From Xylogone sp. PMI_703 (taxonomy: Eukaryota > Ascomycota > Leotiomycetes), in the NCBI GenBank assembly GCA_021399445.1, contig JAJTUQ010000023.1, positions 1-64,000 of the forward strand: a stretch of 64,000 nt of DNA, read 5' to 3'. Positions 35,726 to 46,933 of the stretch are shown piece after piece (the first letter of the stretch is position 1; every line of letters begins with the position of its first letter). The notes beneath the pieces are model-generated. The model had not been told where the DNA came from, made no database searches, and saw nothing but the letters and a program-made list of their open reading frames with translations. Both the position numbers and the translations under genes were made by a program.

Positions 35726-38460
35726 ACTGTAAGAAGCTTACAGTCAGTAAACTGCAGAGTTTACCGGTACCCCTTTGTGCTATACAGCATCAAGTCAAGC
35801 AACGAATAGAGTCTCTGTACCGTACAATTTATATGCGTAATAGCCTCATCCCTGCGCCATAACCTCTGACACCAAGGAACGATTAGTAATCTAAATTTAA
35901 TATTACTACAATTGCAGTGGCAACCACCTGTAAGCTAGCCTAAAACGGTACAGATGGTGATGTCTACTGGCAGTACTGTAGCTGTAGCTTGTACGCGTAG
36001 CTCAACAACAAAGTATGATCAACACGTATAAACTCTTACAGTTACGAGCAGTACGTTCTTTCATATCCGGTAAACCGACAGTTAAGTAGATTATTTTTGA
36101 CACTCCACTAGTAATTAGCAGAATTTGCTAAATAAGCAATACAGTGCTAGTAGTGAACCAAAGTTCCGCAATAAAACGAGTGTACTATTAGCAGTCCAAA
36201 AAACTTTATGCTGTACTCATTTCGTCTGTAAGAGTGATATACCATATGTTCTTAATGCATACTTCAAAGAACAAACAAGTCTGTAAAGGTGAAGCTTCGC
36301 ATTGCATCACGATTGTTCTCAACTCCTCAGAGTATCCAGAGTACCTTCAGGAATTAATTTTGCCAGTGTCACCGCAGGCTGTACCTTAACTGCAATAGGA
36401 AAGATGTTAACCAGCTAGGTTAAGAAATAAGCGTGATAAGCTCTTTGCAAGGCACATTGTACACGGGGAATCAATGATGCGATGTAAGACTGCGAGTAGT
36501 GAACCTGTTACCTAACTGTCTAGGACGTGCCATGCTAGGCTAGGAAGGACAGGTGGCAGCTATAGCATACCAGCGAGATCACCGAGATCCATCTCCCACA
36601 ATTATGTGGCTGAACTTTGACAGTCTTCTGCGGTGGCGCCGAGATCGGCCAGCAAAAACTGTCACTTAGTGGAACTCGTAATTTTGTAAAGCTGATTACA
36701 GTATTTGGTCGCAGGGTTAGATTAATCGACACCTTAATAAGTGGTAAAGTATAGATTCCAGTTACATTATTGGCTAAAACCCCTTCTAACGAGACAGAAA
36801 GACCTGCTAGGATGCGAATTATTTATCCTAACATTACAATAAGTAGAATCGATCTGCAATTTGTGGGACAGTCTTGGCGGAGACATTAATCGTTTTCGGC
36901 GGATACTTGTTAATACACGAAGCCTTTTATTAGATTCAGACACAGACGCAAGTTAAGGGCTGATAGGCCCCACTTGATTAGTATAACATTAAACGTATAT
37001 TTAGAGATCTAAGTAAATTGATACGCAGCATGATCTGGAATCATTTAATCATTTATTATGACATCCATAAAATGCTCTTCGGGGTTATCGCTTAATCGGC
37101 CTTCATTCTAGTCGTCCCCTTGTCAGAGGTCAGAACGTATGTGATAGGCTACTACGCATATAATTTGTATGGTACAGATACTCTATTCGTTGCCAATATT
37201 GATGATGTGCAGTAACATGCAACCCCGGGTAAAACTCTTCACTTAGCCGACCGTAAGCTTCTACAGCTCTGATTGGCCAGTCCCAATTACGTAAGCAATA
37301 TCTCTGACAATCAGGTTCTCTGTAGTACAGTGCTTGACTGCCGAGCCTCAGGCCTTCCATACGTGTAATCCTAGCTGGGTTATAACACTACAGTATTGAC
37401 TTTTGTATTTACAGATTTAATCCGGAGGATAAGCGAATTCCTCCCGGTTCGTTACCTTGGTGTCGATAATGTTTGGCCCTTCAATGGTGAAGGCAAATAC
37501 AGTACATTTGTGATCCCATCCATGTCAGGACCTCCAGCATTGACGGACCCGCTCATCTTAGCAGTCTTCTCCCTTCTGGCCTACTGAGCCACGAGAGCTG
37601 CCAACTGGATACTGAGTCATATGGTGCTACGCTACGTTTAGCTGGGTGGGATCGATTCACATTTCTTGGGGCAGCCTTGGCGGGGATTCAAGCCCTTTTC
37701 GGCAAATGCTTGTTCATGCATGAGTTATTTCTTACAGCATGGTGGATCGAGGCAGATGAAAGTTGAAGTTTCCATCGACCAATTTAGTGTCTTCGCTTCG
37801 TTGAATTGATCAGGGGTATAAGTTACTAAGCACGCTGGCTCTGTGGACTCGTGGAGCTTCCTGCACTCATCATAAAGTACACTCGGTTGCCTCGGTTATC
37901 TCGGTATTCTCGATTACATCCAGTGTGTCCGGGGGTGTTACTTTATCTACCTTTGCACATGTACTGCAGGTGCGTGTATGTAAAGTAAAATTTAGGTTTT
38001 AATGCAGAAACCGGCTAATTAGGAACTGGTGAAAACGACAATGTGCTTGGTTTAACGAGAATTGAGGTGTTGTTAGTGGCGCACGTGCTAAAAGTCATAT
38101 TAGAGGCCAAAAGTAATACTTTTGGACGTACTGATTACAGTGATACCAAGTCCGTGTAATTATGAGCTTAGTAGCGTATCATTAAACGGCACAAGTTTTG
38201 TAATTATCAGAGAAAAATGTGTGTTAAGACATAACACCGGATGATCCCTCAAAGAACTTATAAATACTAATGGAGATTGTATGATAATTATAATTACAAC
38301 TCTGACTTCAACATCATGATTAAAGAAATAGTATTTAGCTTTTTATTGCTAATTTTAGGCGTCGAAGCTATATAATGACATCTTCAACCGTTAACAAACT
38401 TATAAATAGGAACAGTAAGTCAAAATTTACTTTAAGACAGAAGTAATACTAATAAAGAAA
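35726..38460. other. 2.7 kb intergenic region with gene-like debris
   Basis: No intact gene. A plus-strand frame at 37396-37587 (IPSMSGPPALTDPLILAVFS) and a nearby segment (37627-37760, FTFLGAALAGIQALFGKCLF) look protein-derived but belong to no family I recognise. The segment at about 37648-37750 has a diverged direct copy at about 36845-36945. Confidence 0.4.
36845..37750. repeat. diverged direct repeat pair of about 100 bp
   Basis: The two members are near 36845-36945 and 37648-37750, each containing ATCGAT, TTGGCGGRGA and GTTTTCGGC / CTTTTCGGC then ACTTGTT / GCTTGTT. They are roughly 70% alike by eye. The right copy reads as hydrophobic coding, the left does not. Confidence 0.5.
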
Positions 38461-39343
38461 GGGGATACTTATATCCACTTGAGCGCGTTCTTATTTACAC
38501 TTGACATGGACTATCGATGGCCCGATACCAGAGCACTTTTTAGTACAACTTCACCTCGTGATTACATACAAATTATTACTGCATAAAGAGATTCAGTTAT
38601 ACAACCAAACATCCCCTATAGTAATTTAAGTACAAAATAATATATTACTTAATATAGCAAAATCGAAGTTAACTATATCAAAAGATTATTATACAATCTT
38701 AAGTCTTTTAAGACTCAACCCTGACATCTTCTTCTTCGTCCCACTTCTCCAAGTCCATCATTCTCTTGTCAGTTAATTTAACTATATCTTCAATAAAATC
38801 TGTATAATAAATCGATGAAATACTACGTTGATAAATTCTTTCTTTTATAGTCCTAGGTTTGTATAAATCAATTCTAAAATCCTTGATTCGTTATTGACTT
38901 ACTTTACTAATTATATATCTATATTTAATAATATAATTTTCTTTTACATAATTATTAAGGAGAGATGACCTTCTTGAGGCTGAAGATTGTATAACTAGTA
39001 AAGCTGAACTAAAAAGTAATTCGAAGGCAAAAGGTAGCTGTTTAGTACTAATATTATATTAATATCTAGTTTCTGGCCTTTATTAAAAGCTTCTTTAGGC
39101 CTGTTTTGCTTTTTATAACCTATAAGTTTAAAATAAACTCTTGAATATTTAATAACAAAAAAGTACTTCTATTTAACCTTATATAATACTAATGAACATA
39201 TATATCCTCAGGAAAACTCATATTATTATCTCTTTGTCTTCTTTATATCATATAATAATACAGTAAACCAGTAAACCATATAATCGTATAATTATACTAT
39301 AATAAAGTAATTAATTAATCTTTAGGAAACTTTATCTGCTTAA
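38461..39343 (-). mobile_element. MULE fragment, second copy
   Basis: It begins with GGGGATACTTATATCC, the left terminal repeat of the MULE at 5510, and follows that element's first 880 bp with many extra A/T transitions. It stops at about 39343, where the secreted-protein gene region begins. The opposite end is missing. Confidence 0.88.
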
Positions 39344-39484
39344 GTACTCGGAAGTAATAAGTTGTTTCGCGATTAGTTCTATCCACTGACTATCTCCGAG
39401 CGCCCAGCCAACTATTAGCTAAAAGCGTAACTCATGAGTTGTAGTTTATTGATTTGGAATCAATCAACAGTTAGTGTGAGATCT

Positions 39485-39492
39485 TATATAAA
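39485..39492 (+). promoter_or_regulatory. TATA box of the secreted protein gene
   Basis: TATATAAA lies 137 bp before the start codon at 39629, with a pyrimidine-rich stretch between. The position suits a core promoter with an untranslated leader of about 100 bases. Confidence 0.5.
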
Positions 39493-39628
39493 TCCTTGCT
39501 CGTTGATGAGATGTACTATGTATATAAACATATCCTAAGTATTTCTGACATTGTCCACTCGCAACAGCCATCTTCGCTCAATCATATACTTTTGTCAAGA
39601 CAGATTTTGGCTTAATCCATTCATCAAG

Positions 39629-40186
39629 ATGCATTTCTCAACCATCACCTCATTTATTTTCCCTGCTGTCTTTACGCCTAGTATATTAGCCTCTCCTTTA
39701 ATGTCAAGTCACAGCTTGAAAAATATGGTCAGCTCGAGGCAAGCCGCTTTTTTCAAGGGTATTATTGTCTGTACAGAGTTTGATGGTCAAGGAGATTGCG
39801 CCACGATCACTTATGATAGTGGCGTATGCTGTAAGTTATTCGTAGTGTAAGAATATTCTAATCATGTTGACATATATCCTTGACTACCAGATGACTTCAC
39901 TGGCGAATATGCTGAATGGAATGACAATATCAAATGGCTACAGCCAGCCGGGGATATTAATATCGGCTGCACCCTTTATAGGTACGCTTCATATCTAGAG
40001 TACGAAGAATTACTGTATTTCTAACCTATACTTAGCGACTTTGATTGCTCGGGCGTCAATGTCACTGGATTTGCTGTGGGTAGTGATCCAGCCCGGGAAC
40101 CGTATAATCTAGATGCCGGCCAAATAGACGTGATCAGTTCCTTCTCGTGCATTTGCCTTGACGACGTCTGCAGCTATAGTCAGTAA
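39629..40186 (+). CDS. small secreted cysteine-rich protein (effector-like)
   Basis: Three exons, 39629-39830, 39891-39981 and 40036-40186 (introns 60 and 54 bp, acceptors CCAG and TTAG), give 147 residues. The first 21 form a signal peptide with a hydrophobic core (SFIFPAVFTPSILA), so the protein should be exported. Eight Cys at 48, 57, 67, 94, 102, 136, 138 and 143 could form four disulfides. The mature protein is acidic and has one N-glycosylation sequon (NVT at 106-108). I know no family with this spacing. ATG 39629 is chosen over an upstream in-frame candidate because it starts directly at the signal peptide. It lies beside a MULE fragment in a repeat-rich area, a common setting for fungal effector genes; that role is inference. 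Confidence 0.8.
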
Positions 40187-41590
40187 TAGACTATCACAAT
40201 AAAGAACATACTTCATGTCGGAACCAGTGGGTATGCGCTAGCCGTAAGGGTAAGAATTTGTGGAAATGGCCTCTAACAACACCTCAAAATGGCCATAATC
40301 AGCGGTATACTGCTATACCGCTCTTTTATACCTATTCAACATGGGCAAATCTTGATATTCGATATCTGTTCATCTTGTGCTATACTTTGTACTTTCTTAC
40401 TATAAATATAGCTATAGATATATTATAAGATAAATAATTCATTTTATCTTTACGTTTTATAATTAAGTTCTTATAACGATATGGTATATCAGAACTCATA
40501 TGTTCTAACACTTTATTTGAATAGCATTAGATTTAATCTTATTTACCAGAAGAAATATAGTCTTACAATATGACACAAGCGGCGCTTCTCGTTACGCTCG
40601 AAGGAGGGGGTGCTTCGAACTTTTTAGATGTCACGCTTCAATTCAATTTCAGCTCCATCCGCATATTTGATTCAAGTTCTATACATATACAAGGTGTAAT
40701 GCTCTATTCGTATCTATAGCTTTTGGGCTCCTGATTTACAGCCAGTAGCCTCCTATTACTCTGAATTTGATTATAACTCTGTACGTGTTAATTAAATACA
40801 ATAGTCTATCCGTATTCGTAAGTTTTTTGGGTTTTATAACTCTTAAATCATAAATCTTATATTAATCTAATTGTACCGATTAATCATATCACTCAAATTG
40901 TAAAGCTATAAATCAATTAAATATCTTAAATTCAAATCAGAAGCTCTTAAATCTCTTGTTAGTAACTATTCTCTTGACTAATCAGATCACTCAACTAACA
41001 CTCTTGAATTAACTCTCGGAGATCAATTGAATCCTTTGTACTTGAAAGTTATGGTCACCAGGCCATATTATACCAGTCAATCAAATCGCTCAGTTCGATG
41101 GCTATTCAGGTATATAATTAGTAATCCTTTCAACGGGTAACGTCCGTTGACTACTCCTTTTAGGATTACTTCCTGCAGGCCAACTAACGCCTATAACCAA
41201 TCAAATACCTTGGATTGCTGAATTTAACTAATAGAACCATCGAATCGGATAACCTTAAATGCCTTTTGTCCTCTGGAGTAACCCTGAAAGCTTGCCAGGG
41301 TGTCTAAGATCGATATTCATATTGCCTGAAATTAAAACTCTGTTCTTGAGCTAATAAAATTGTTTAAAATCGTTAAACTAGCCAATAAATCAAAAATTAA
41401 ACTCGTGGACACAGAGCCTTTGTATGCTGTAATCGCTCAACTCTCAATCGTATAACTGAACTGAATTGTTTCCTCTGAACCAAACATTCAGTTGACGGCT
41501 CTCTCACTCTACTACGGTATTGATCGCTCTGGAATCGATTCTAATATATACTAGCCAGCCAATCAACACTCTCCTTATGTTGGTCACCAA
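40187..41590. repeat. AT-rich region with scattered AATCANATCNCTCAA-like motifs
   Basis: No gene. From about 40860 to 41580 short related strings recur in one orientation (TAATCATATCACTCAAAT, TAATCAGATCACTCAACT, AATCAAATCGCTCAG, AATCGCTCAACTCTC) with irregular spacing. The origin is unknown; it may be a decayed satellite. Confidence 0.45.
40583..40618 (-). repeat. GC-rich hairpin repeat, copy 2
   Basis: On the minus strand CGAAGCACCCCCTCCTTCGA is followed by GCGTAACGAGAAGCG, the same element as at 31280-31320 with one arm of the first hairpin lost. Confidence 0.65.
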
Positions 41591-41722
41591 TGTGGAAGAG
41601 AGAAGTGCTAGAGGCGTTGTAGACTATTTGCATACAGTCCTCTATACGTTAGACAGTTGTCGCAGTAACTACGTTACAGTAACATACTATTCTTTGTTGT
41701 TGTCGTAGCTGTGCCTACAACA
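41591..41722. repeat. shortened solo LTR related to 19899-20113
   Basis: It begins TGTGGAAGAGAGAAGTGCTA, nearly the same as the copy at 19899, and ends near CCTACAACA. About 80 bp shorter; no duplication found. Confidence 0.55.
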
Positions 41723-41734
41723 CTGTCGTTAAGC

Positions 41735-42160
41735 GGCTCTTGATGCAGCTATCAAACAGGAGGGTGCTCTTTCAATATTCTTGAATCAATACCACAAAGA
41801 GTTGGGGGATGATATCCTTACACACGATGACTGACAGACACTCAAAATGACACATGAGTTCTTACAACCGTTTTACCAAGCGACCTTGGAGCAACAGATG
41901 GAGTGGGCATCGGTCGATCAGGTGCTGGAGAATATGGACATCCTCTTTAAGCAATTTGAGGATGCCAAGGTAAGTAATAATAGAATTTTCTTTGGCTTAT
42001 TTGCTAGCTTACCTACATTAATATAGATCAAATACATCGGTAACGTGCATATGGTCAACTCCATTCATATGGGTTGGTGGGTACTCTCTAGGTATTATGA
42101 AGAGTGATAAAACCCCTATATATGCTACTGCGTCACTGCTCTGATCATGACAAGTAATAG
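41735..42160 (+). pseudogene. hAT transposase fragment
   Basis: Plus-strand coding (LSIFLNQYHKELGDDILTHDD, stop, QTLKMTHEFLQPFYQATLEQ) continues through an intron (about 41970-42027) into KYIGNVHMVNSIHMGWWVLSRYY and, after two stops and a frame change, DKTPIYATASLL. These are hallmarks of the middle of fungal hAT transposases: a long helix, then the YYxxTDxSPVYAAALLL-like segment. The first TGA stands where relatives have Trp. Both ends of the element and the dimerisation domain are missing. Confidence 0.7.
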
Positions 42161-42204
42161 TGGGACATATGTAGAAGTAGCAAATACGAAATGTAGTCAC
42201 ATAG

Positions 42205-43172
42205 ATAAAAATAGATTCGAGGACATTATTGAGAACTTTTCATCAAAATTTTGAGATCCTGAAAGAGTTGGCTCGGGGACTACGAAGTGTTCTGTTTCCA
42301 ATTAAGGTCGGGGGGGATTTTACTATTCTAAACATACTGATCAGGAGTCTGACGGAATACGCGAAATTCGAAGACATAATTTCCATGACGTGGTACGCAT
42401 GACACCAGTGTTTACATTAGGACAACTTTTTTACAAGTGCTGAGGCTGATAAATTTAGCTTAAATGCTAATAATGCAGCTAATATGTTGGTGCTCTTCAA
42501 ACGTCGAATGTGTTTCTCTGTGGAGGAACCCAACCAATTCCATTACACTTTGTGCTGCAACGTTAGTTTCGCAATGGACGCACAGTCAGCAGACCGATAT
42601 TCAATCGCGGGGCTTATTAGCACTATGGAGGGGCAAGGAGGGCACTGACAGGGCATGGACGAAATGAAGAAAGTCAGGCCGACTTTCTCACGAACTATTT
42701 TTATAAAGTAGTAGTAGTACAACCAGCAACCACTCAATCTGACGACGGATCTACCACGGCCACTGCGTGTACAGCCCTTCGAAATCTCGAGGAGCGCAAG
42801 CAATAGAGAACGGAGTCAGCCGATGATGACACCCGGGATGATCAACTCTTATATGGATTTCGCCACTCTAAAGTGAATCTTAGTAGAAGAAAACGCCGTC
42901 GAAGTTCTACCATTCGCCTTTAGCGGCCTCCATCCAAATATTCCGATGATGACAGTAATAGAAGTTTTCGCCATAACAGCGAAGCAGAGTCCTGTAAGAA
43001 CACTGAATGTAGTGATGACGAAGATCACAGGTCGCGGTGCGGCCTAGACTTGGTCGATTTATTACGAGAAGCCGAAACTGGGGACGAGCAGAGGTTCAAG
43101 GACAGAATCAGCAGCATTAATCAAGGCCTTCGCATGCTTAAATTGATCATGGCATCAAAAGTCTCAAAATAA
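42205..43172 (+). pseudogene. damaged gene of unrecognised, probably conserved fungal family
   Basis: About 315 codons of protein-like sequence. One frame runs from about 42205 (FHQNFEILKELARGLRSVLF, then LIRSLTEYAKFED) through a TGA and a TAG into NNAANMLVLFKRRMCFSVEE and NQFHYTLCCNVSFAMDAQSA. After a single frameshift near 42640 a second frame continues (GRNEESQADFLTNYF), with two TAG codons, into a Ser/Asp/Arg-rich tail ending at TAA 43170-43172. I cannot name the family. Codon use and the sharp loss of stops outside the few lesions argue for a real ancestral gene. The lesions again fit CAG/TGG-to-stop changes. No start or intron was fixed. Confidence 0.5.
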
Positions 43173-43260
43173 TCGGTTACTACATCAATTACACCTGGAA
43201 AAGAAGGCAAGATTACGCCTTTATAGCGTGATGTAAAGGAGTGCGTTCGGCAATACTATT

Positions 43261-43370
43261 ATTTTACACCATCGGATAAAAATGTATTCAAAAACGGGAA
43301 CCTTGTTTACACCGTGGTGTAAAGGGCAGGTCAAGACAAGCGAGGTCAATTACACCATAGTGTAATAAAT
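43261..43370. repeat. cluster of TTTACACC / GGTGTAAA palindromes
   Basis: TTTACACCGTGGTGTAAA (43308-43325 region) and TTACACCATAGTGTAA (about 43352-43367) are near-perfect palindromes; half-sites occur nearby at 43263 and 43187. Confidence 0.6.
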
Positions 43371-43379
43371 TTGGCTCTA

Positions 43380-43407
43380 CCCCCCCCCCCCCCCCCCCCC
43401 CCCCCCC
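43380..43407 (+). repeat. poly-C run, 28 bases
   Basis: A pure homopolymer of 28 C between GGCTCTA and ACCTG. On the other strand it is G28, able to form quadruplexes and prone to length variation and sequencing error. Confidence 0.9.
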
Positions 43408-43658
43408 ACCTGAAAAGGCTTTTTTCCGGTATAATGGCCATGTTTGCGATGTGATGTTGCTTGCAATGCATTGGCGAATATGCCCCCGGGGGCATGAAGA
43501 CTGCGTTCGCATCTACACGGGTAGCACCTTCGCCCTTATTAATCTCTAGATCCGTCGGGCAAAAGTATTAGGTGATTCTTTTCTTCATTTTTTTCTGCAT
43601 TTACACATGATCACCTATGTGCTGATGTTAGAAGAGTAAAAATCAAGTTCACAGGGGT

Positions 43659-44237
43659 CTATCTATATAACACATCAATCTCTACGCCGACGTCTTCTTG
43701 CACACGGAGGAGGAAATCCCGACAATCCTCGCATACAAAGCGATTGACTACGATAGTGGCCTTTGGTGGGCTGCCGGTAGGTTTCAGTTTTACCAGTTCT
43801 TTAACATCAGGATCCCCCAGCTCGTCTCCCCAGAAAAAATATTGATCAAGATAGTACACAATGAGCTGCTTCTCCGCATGTAAGATGTATTACGACATTG
43901 AGGCAAAGACAGGCTCATCAAATACAAAAATACCATTCATTTGGGTGGGATCATATTACTCGAATGCCAATTTCAGTGGACTACGCATCAAAGCCATTAA
44001 CACAGATCTTAAAGCAGTGTTACGGCGATTTACACAAGATTAGCTTCATGAGACTCTGGAAGTAGCAAACAGGACAGCAGAAACCCTAAATTTACAGAAA
44101 ATAAGATCGCCATGGATAAGGATTTTGGTCGTTGAGCTAGGTCTTGAACTGATTGAGATAGGCGACAATTGCATGAGTGGGAAAAGGCTGGGCGAGGGTG
44201 GGGATGTGGGGAGTTGATTTTTCAATAACCTACTCAA
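43659..44237 (-). pseudogene. deaminase-like protein (HAE...CxxC), nonsense codons
   Basis: The minus strand encodes the two zinc-binding motifs of the cytidine-deaminase fold: ILHAEKQLIVYYLD (HAE at 43872-43880) and VNRFVCEDCRDFLLRV (CxxC at 43722-43733), 46 residues apart, ending EIDVLYR and TAG 43659-43661. The C-terminal 66 codons are open. Upstream the same frame carries FVFDEPVFASMS and, past TAA codons at 43890-43892 and 43956-43958, basic sequence; two further stops lie near 44040-44050. The upstream limit is uncertain. The Glu of HAE and both Cys are kept, so the fold was once catalytic. Fungal proteins with this fold act on bases or nucleotides in various contexts; the substrate cannot be told. 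The call rests on the motif pair alone. Confidence 0.5.
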
Positions 44238-44345
44238 AGGCCAGGATCACATAAGCCCACCACTATCCTTGGGGACCGGCACATATAAGGAGTGGAAATT
44301 CGTTGAGAAATGGATTAACAGCCCTGGAAATAGTTCATGGAAGTT

Positions 44346-46634
44346 TCATATACAGTATAATGGCAGCGGGATGCCTTCTATATCTGCCTTTATTTGTAAG
44401 GCTAGAAACCTTGAGAAATAACGCGCGTGGCCAATAGTACCACCATGATACCAGATCCCAGGATCTAGAATGAACAAGTTTAATCGATAACAAAAATTAG
44501 AAATGGAGGTGGATCTTAAACTTACATCCTTGTCGCTTCCATGCTCCTATGATCTCTCCTTCTGCATCTACACCCCAGAAATCTTCCAGTCCCTTTTCGA
44601 CTTCAAGGCCAAAAATTCTCGCAGCTGCTTGGCGCATGTTGCCCTCGAAACCTGTACAGACTATAATGACATCCGCATCAAGTGTACTGCCATCACTAAA
44701 AGCCAAGCCGGTAGATGTGTATCCGGAGATGGATGAATCAGATTTCATTTTGATCTAAACCTTTTCTTAAGAGTTGAGGTCAATCGACAGGCCCAAGAGA
44801 CTCACCTGTCCACTTCTTATCCTTTCTGCCGCACCTACATCAAGATGATGACCGCCTAAACGCTCGTTTATGAACACCGAAGGGTCAGTATAACGATCCA
44901 ACTTAAAACCAACGCGTTCCAAGCTGTTGTATGATTCTGGATCCTTATCTATCTCAGCGTGAGCTAGTTGTATCGCAAGAAGTCTGGTCACGGCAAGTGG
45001 CAGGCCAAAGGACAGACGGTCAGCCACTTCAGTAGGGACATTTTCATTGTATATGACTGGGATGCAGAATGTCAGCAACGAAATCATATAAATCCACTAC
45101 GCTTACCATCGTTTACAGAGTTGAAAACCCTCTCTGGGATGACCGCTGAGACGATAAAACTTAGTAAGAGACACTCAAAAAGGACAAGGCTGTGCATACC
45201 TGTCGCATTGCGTTGGACCATTGTCACAGAGGCGAGGCCCGCCTCAACCATATCACTGGCTACATCGTGCGCTAAGATTTATAAGACGTGCATTTTGGCT
45301 GGTTTCACATTTAGAAACACACCTGTGTTCGCAGAACCGATAACTACACCGGTCATACCTCTCCATTCCTTCGACGACTTATAATCTGCAGAGTGAAGCA
45401 GAATGCCACGGAAAGTGTGCTTGAGATAATTCAGCGTTTCAACTGTTAATCTTATGTGACCAAATGAAAATCACGGACCTTGTTTGGAAATACTGGCATC
45501 CTAGGAATCTGGCCGCCAGCACCCATGCACAATACGACATGCCGCGTATTGATCGTTTCTGTGCGACCCTGTCGACGGACTAGCAACCTCCATGTTTTTT
45601 TTTGTTCGACCCATGATGCGGACTCCACAGTCGACGACAGCCATACATTCTGTTCACATTGTTAATAACCGGTCTCATCTAGACAACATCCAACAGTGCG
45701 CACAATCTTAAACATTTCAGCAAATCTCTGGAAGCCACGAGCGAGCTGGGATGCAGTAAGATAATATCCATCTTCAGGGGGGAATGTCCTTGAGAACGGG
45801 AGATGCCCTAGTGACATCAGCATAAGAAAGAGGATTTCCATGACATATGGAGTACAGTCCTTACCATACTCGCGAGAAGTATGCACTAGCTCCAACGTCA
45901 GCCTAGTTTAGGTAAAATTACGGCTTGCCATCATAGTACTCACATTTCGCAGACTCGTAGCGCATTGTCCAATTATCGCCTATGTGAGCATTTTTTTCCA
46001 CAGTCAAGCTTGACACGCCTAAAGCTTTCAAGCGACCAGCAGTAGACAACCCAGCCATACCAGCACCAACAACAACGCAATCGAAGTTGTATTCATTGAT
46101 ATCAGCTAGTGTTCCGTTCTCATTAACAGCGACGGCTGGTTGAGGTGGCAAAACATCTGGACTCGCATACTGTTTGAGAGCTTCCAGAATAGTACTCAGC
46201 ATCCAGATGGACCATCCTCCGCTTTTGTTCGGCACCAGTCCGATAAATCCAGAACAGAGGCATGTAGGATGACCGGTAGTCTCAAATTTAAAGCTTGCCT
46301 GTATCCAGGACGAATTTAGGCTGCCGTCTATTGTCCTAGATTGGCCTGGTATCAGGGTAAATCTATCAGGTTTGTGTCTTTCTCTAAGCTCCGACCAGGC
46401 GCTGAAGACTGAATTAGGACTGAAGAATGTCCTGGATGTGCCTGTAAGTGCCCACTGATCTCTCCATATTACCTCTTCGGTGAGATTCTCTAGTTTGAGA
46501 GCGGAGAGCAACTCTAGGCCTTTCGTGGCAACGGCATCATGATCTATATCGGGGGGAATTGTAGCGACCGGCAGGCTGCCCGGTATACTGGCGATGGGAA
46601 CAGCAGGGGTGCGTTTGAAGAAAGGATCCATCAT
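44346..46634 (-). CDS. flavin-containing monooxygenase, N-terminal NTF2-like region
   Basis: Ten exons assemble in phase: 45944-46634, 45865-45885, 45704-45807, 45479-45649, 45323-45419, 45200-45271, 45107-45145, 44806-45056, 44526-44754, 44346-44464. They give 597 residues with no stop, the usual size of fungal FMOs of this class. Residues 1-165 are an NTF2/SnoaL-like region. The FAD site is VVGAGMAGL at 188-196; the NADPH site is VVIGSANTAHDVASDM. The later IIVCTGFEGN is the conserved family motif, and WYHGGTIGHARYFSRF closes the protein. Such enzymes insert one oxygen into N, S or ketone groups using NADPH and FAD. Exons of 21 and 39 nt are unusually small. One donor (45703, GTGCGC) is weak but required. 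Substrate unknown; a role in secondary metabolism is possible. Upstream ORF start at ATG 46632-46634. Confidence 0.92.
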
Positions 46635-46933
46635 TTATGTCTTGCGCCTAGAGAGCTGTACCTCTTTTATTCAATATGCATGAGTTGTCTCTGGATGTTG
46701 TCAAACTGAATTATATATACAAGACCCTCCAGGAGAACTTAAGAAAACCTGTTGAATATTCATCCGGAGAATACCGGCCGTATTGTATGAAGGCCGGGAA
46801 CCCGCAAAGCCGCGATAGAACGATATAAGTTGATTTGCGATTGACGGTACTGCAGTAGCCTGTTGCCGTGAGGTTGCTGAATAATGACCGAAACTACTTG
46901 GCTGTATGTTTCTGTAATTTCTTTTCTATACTA

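Noticed and set aside
40860..41580. Possible CRISPR-like or regular array of AATCA...CTCAA motifs
   Set aside because: Spacing and sequence are irregular; a eukaryotic AT-rich decayed repeat is more likely.
44968..45384. 138-codon plus-strand frame
   Set aside because: Overlaps five exons of the monooxygenase on the other strand.
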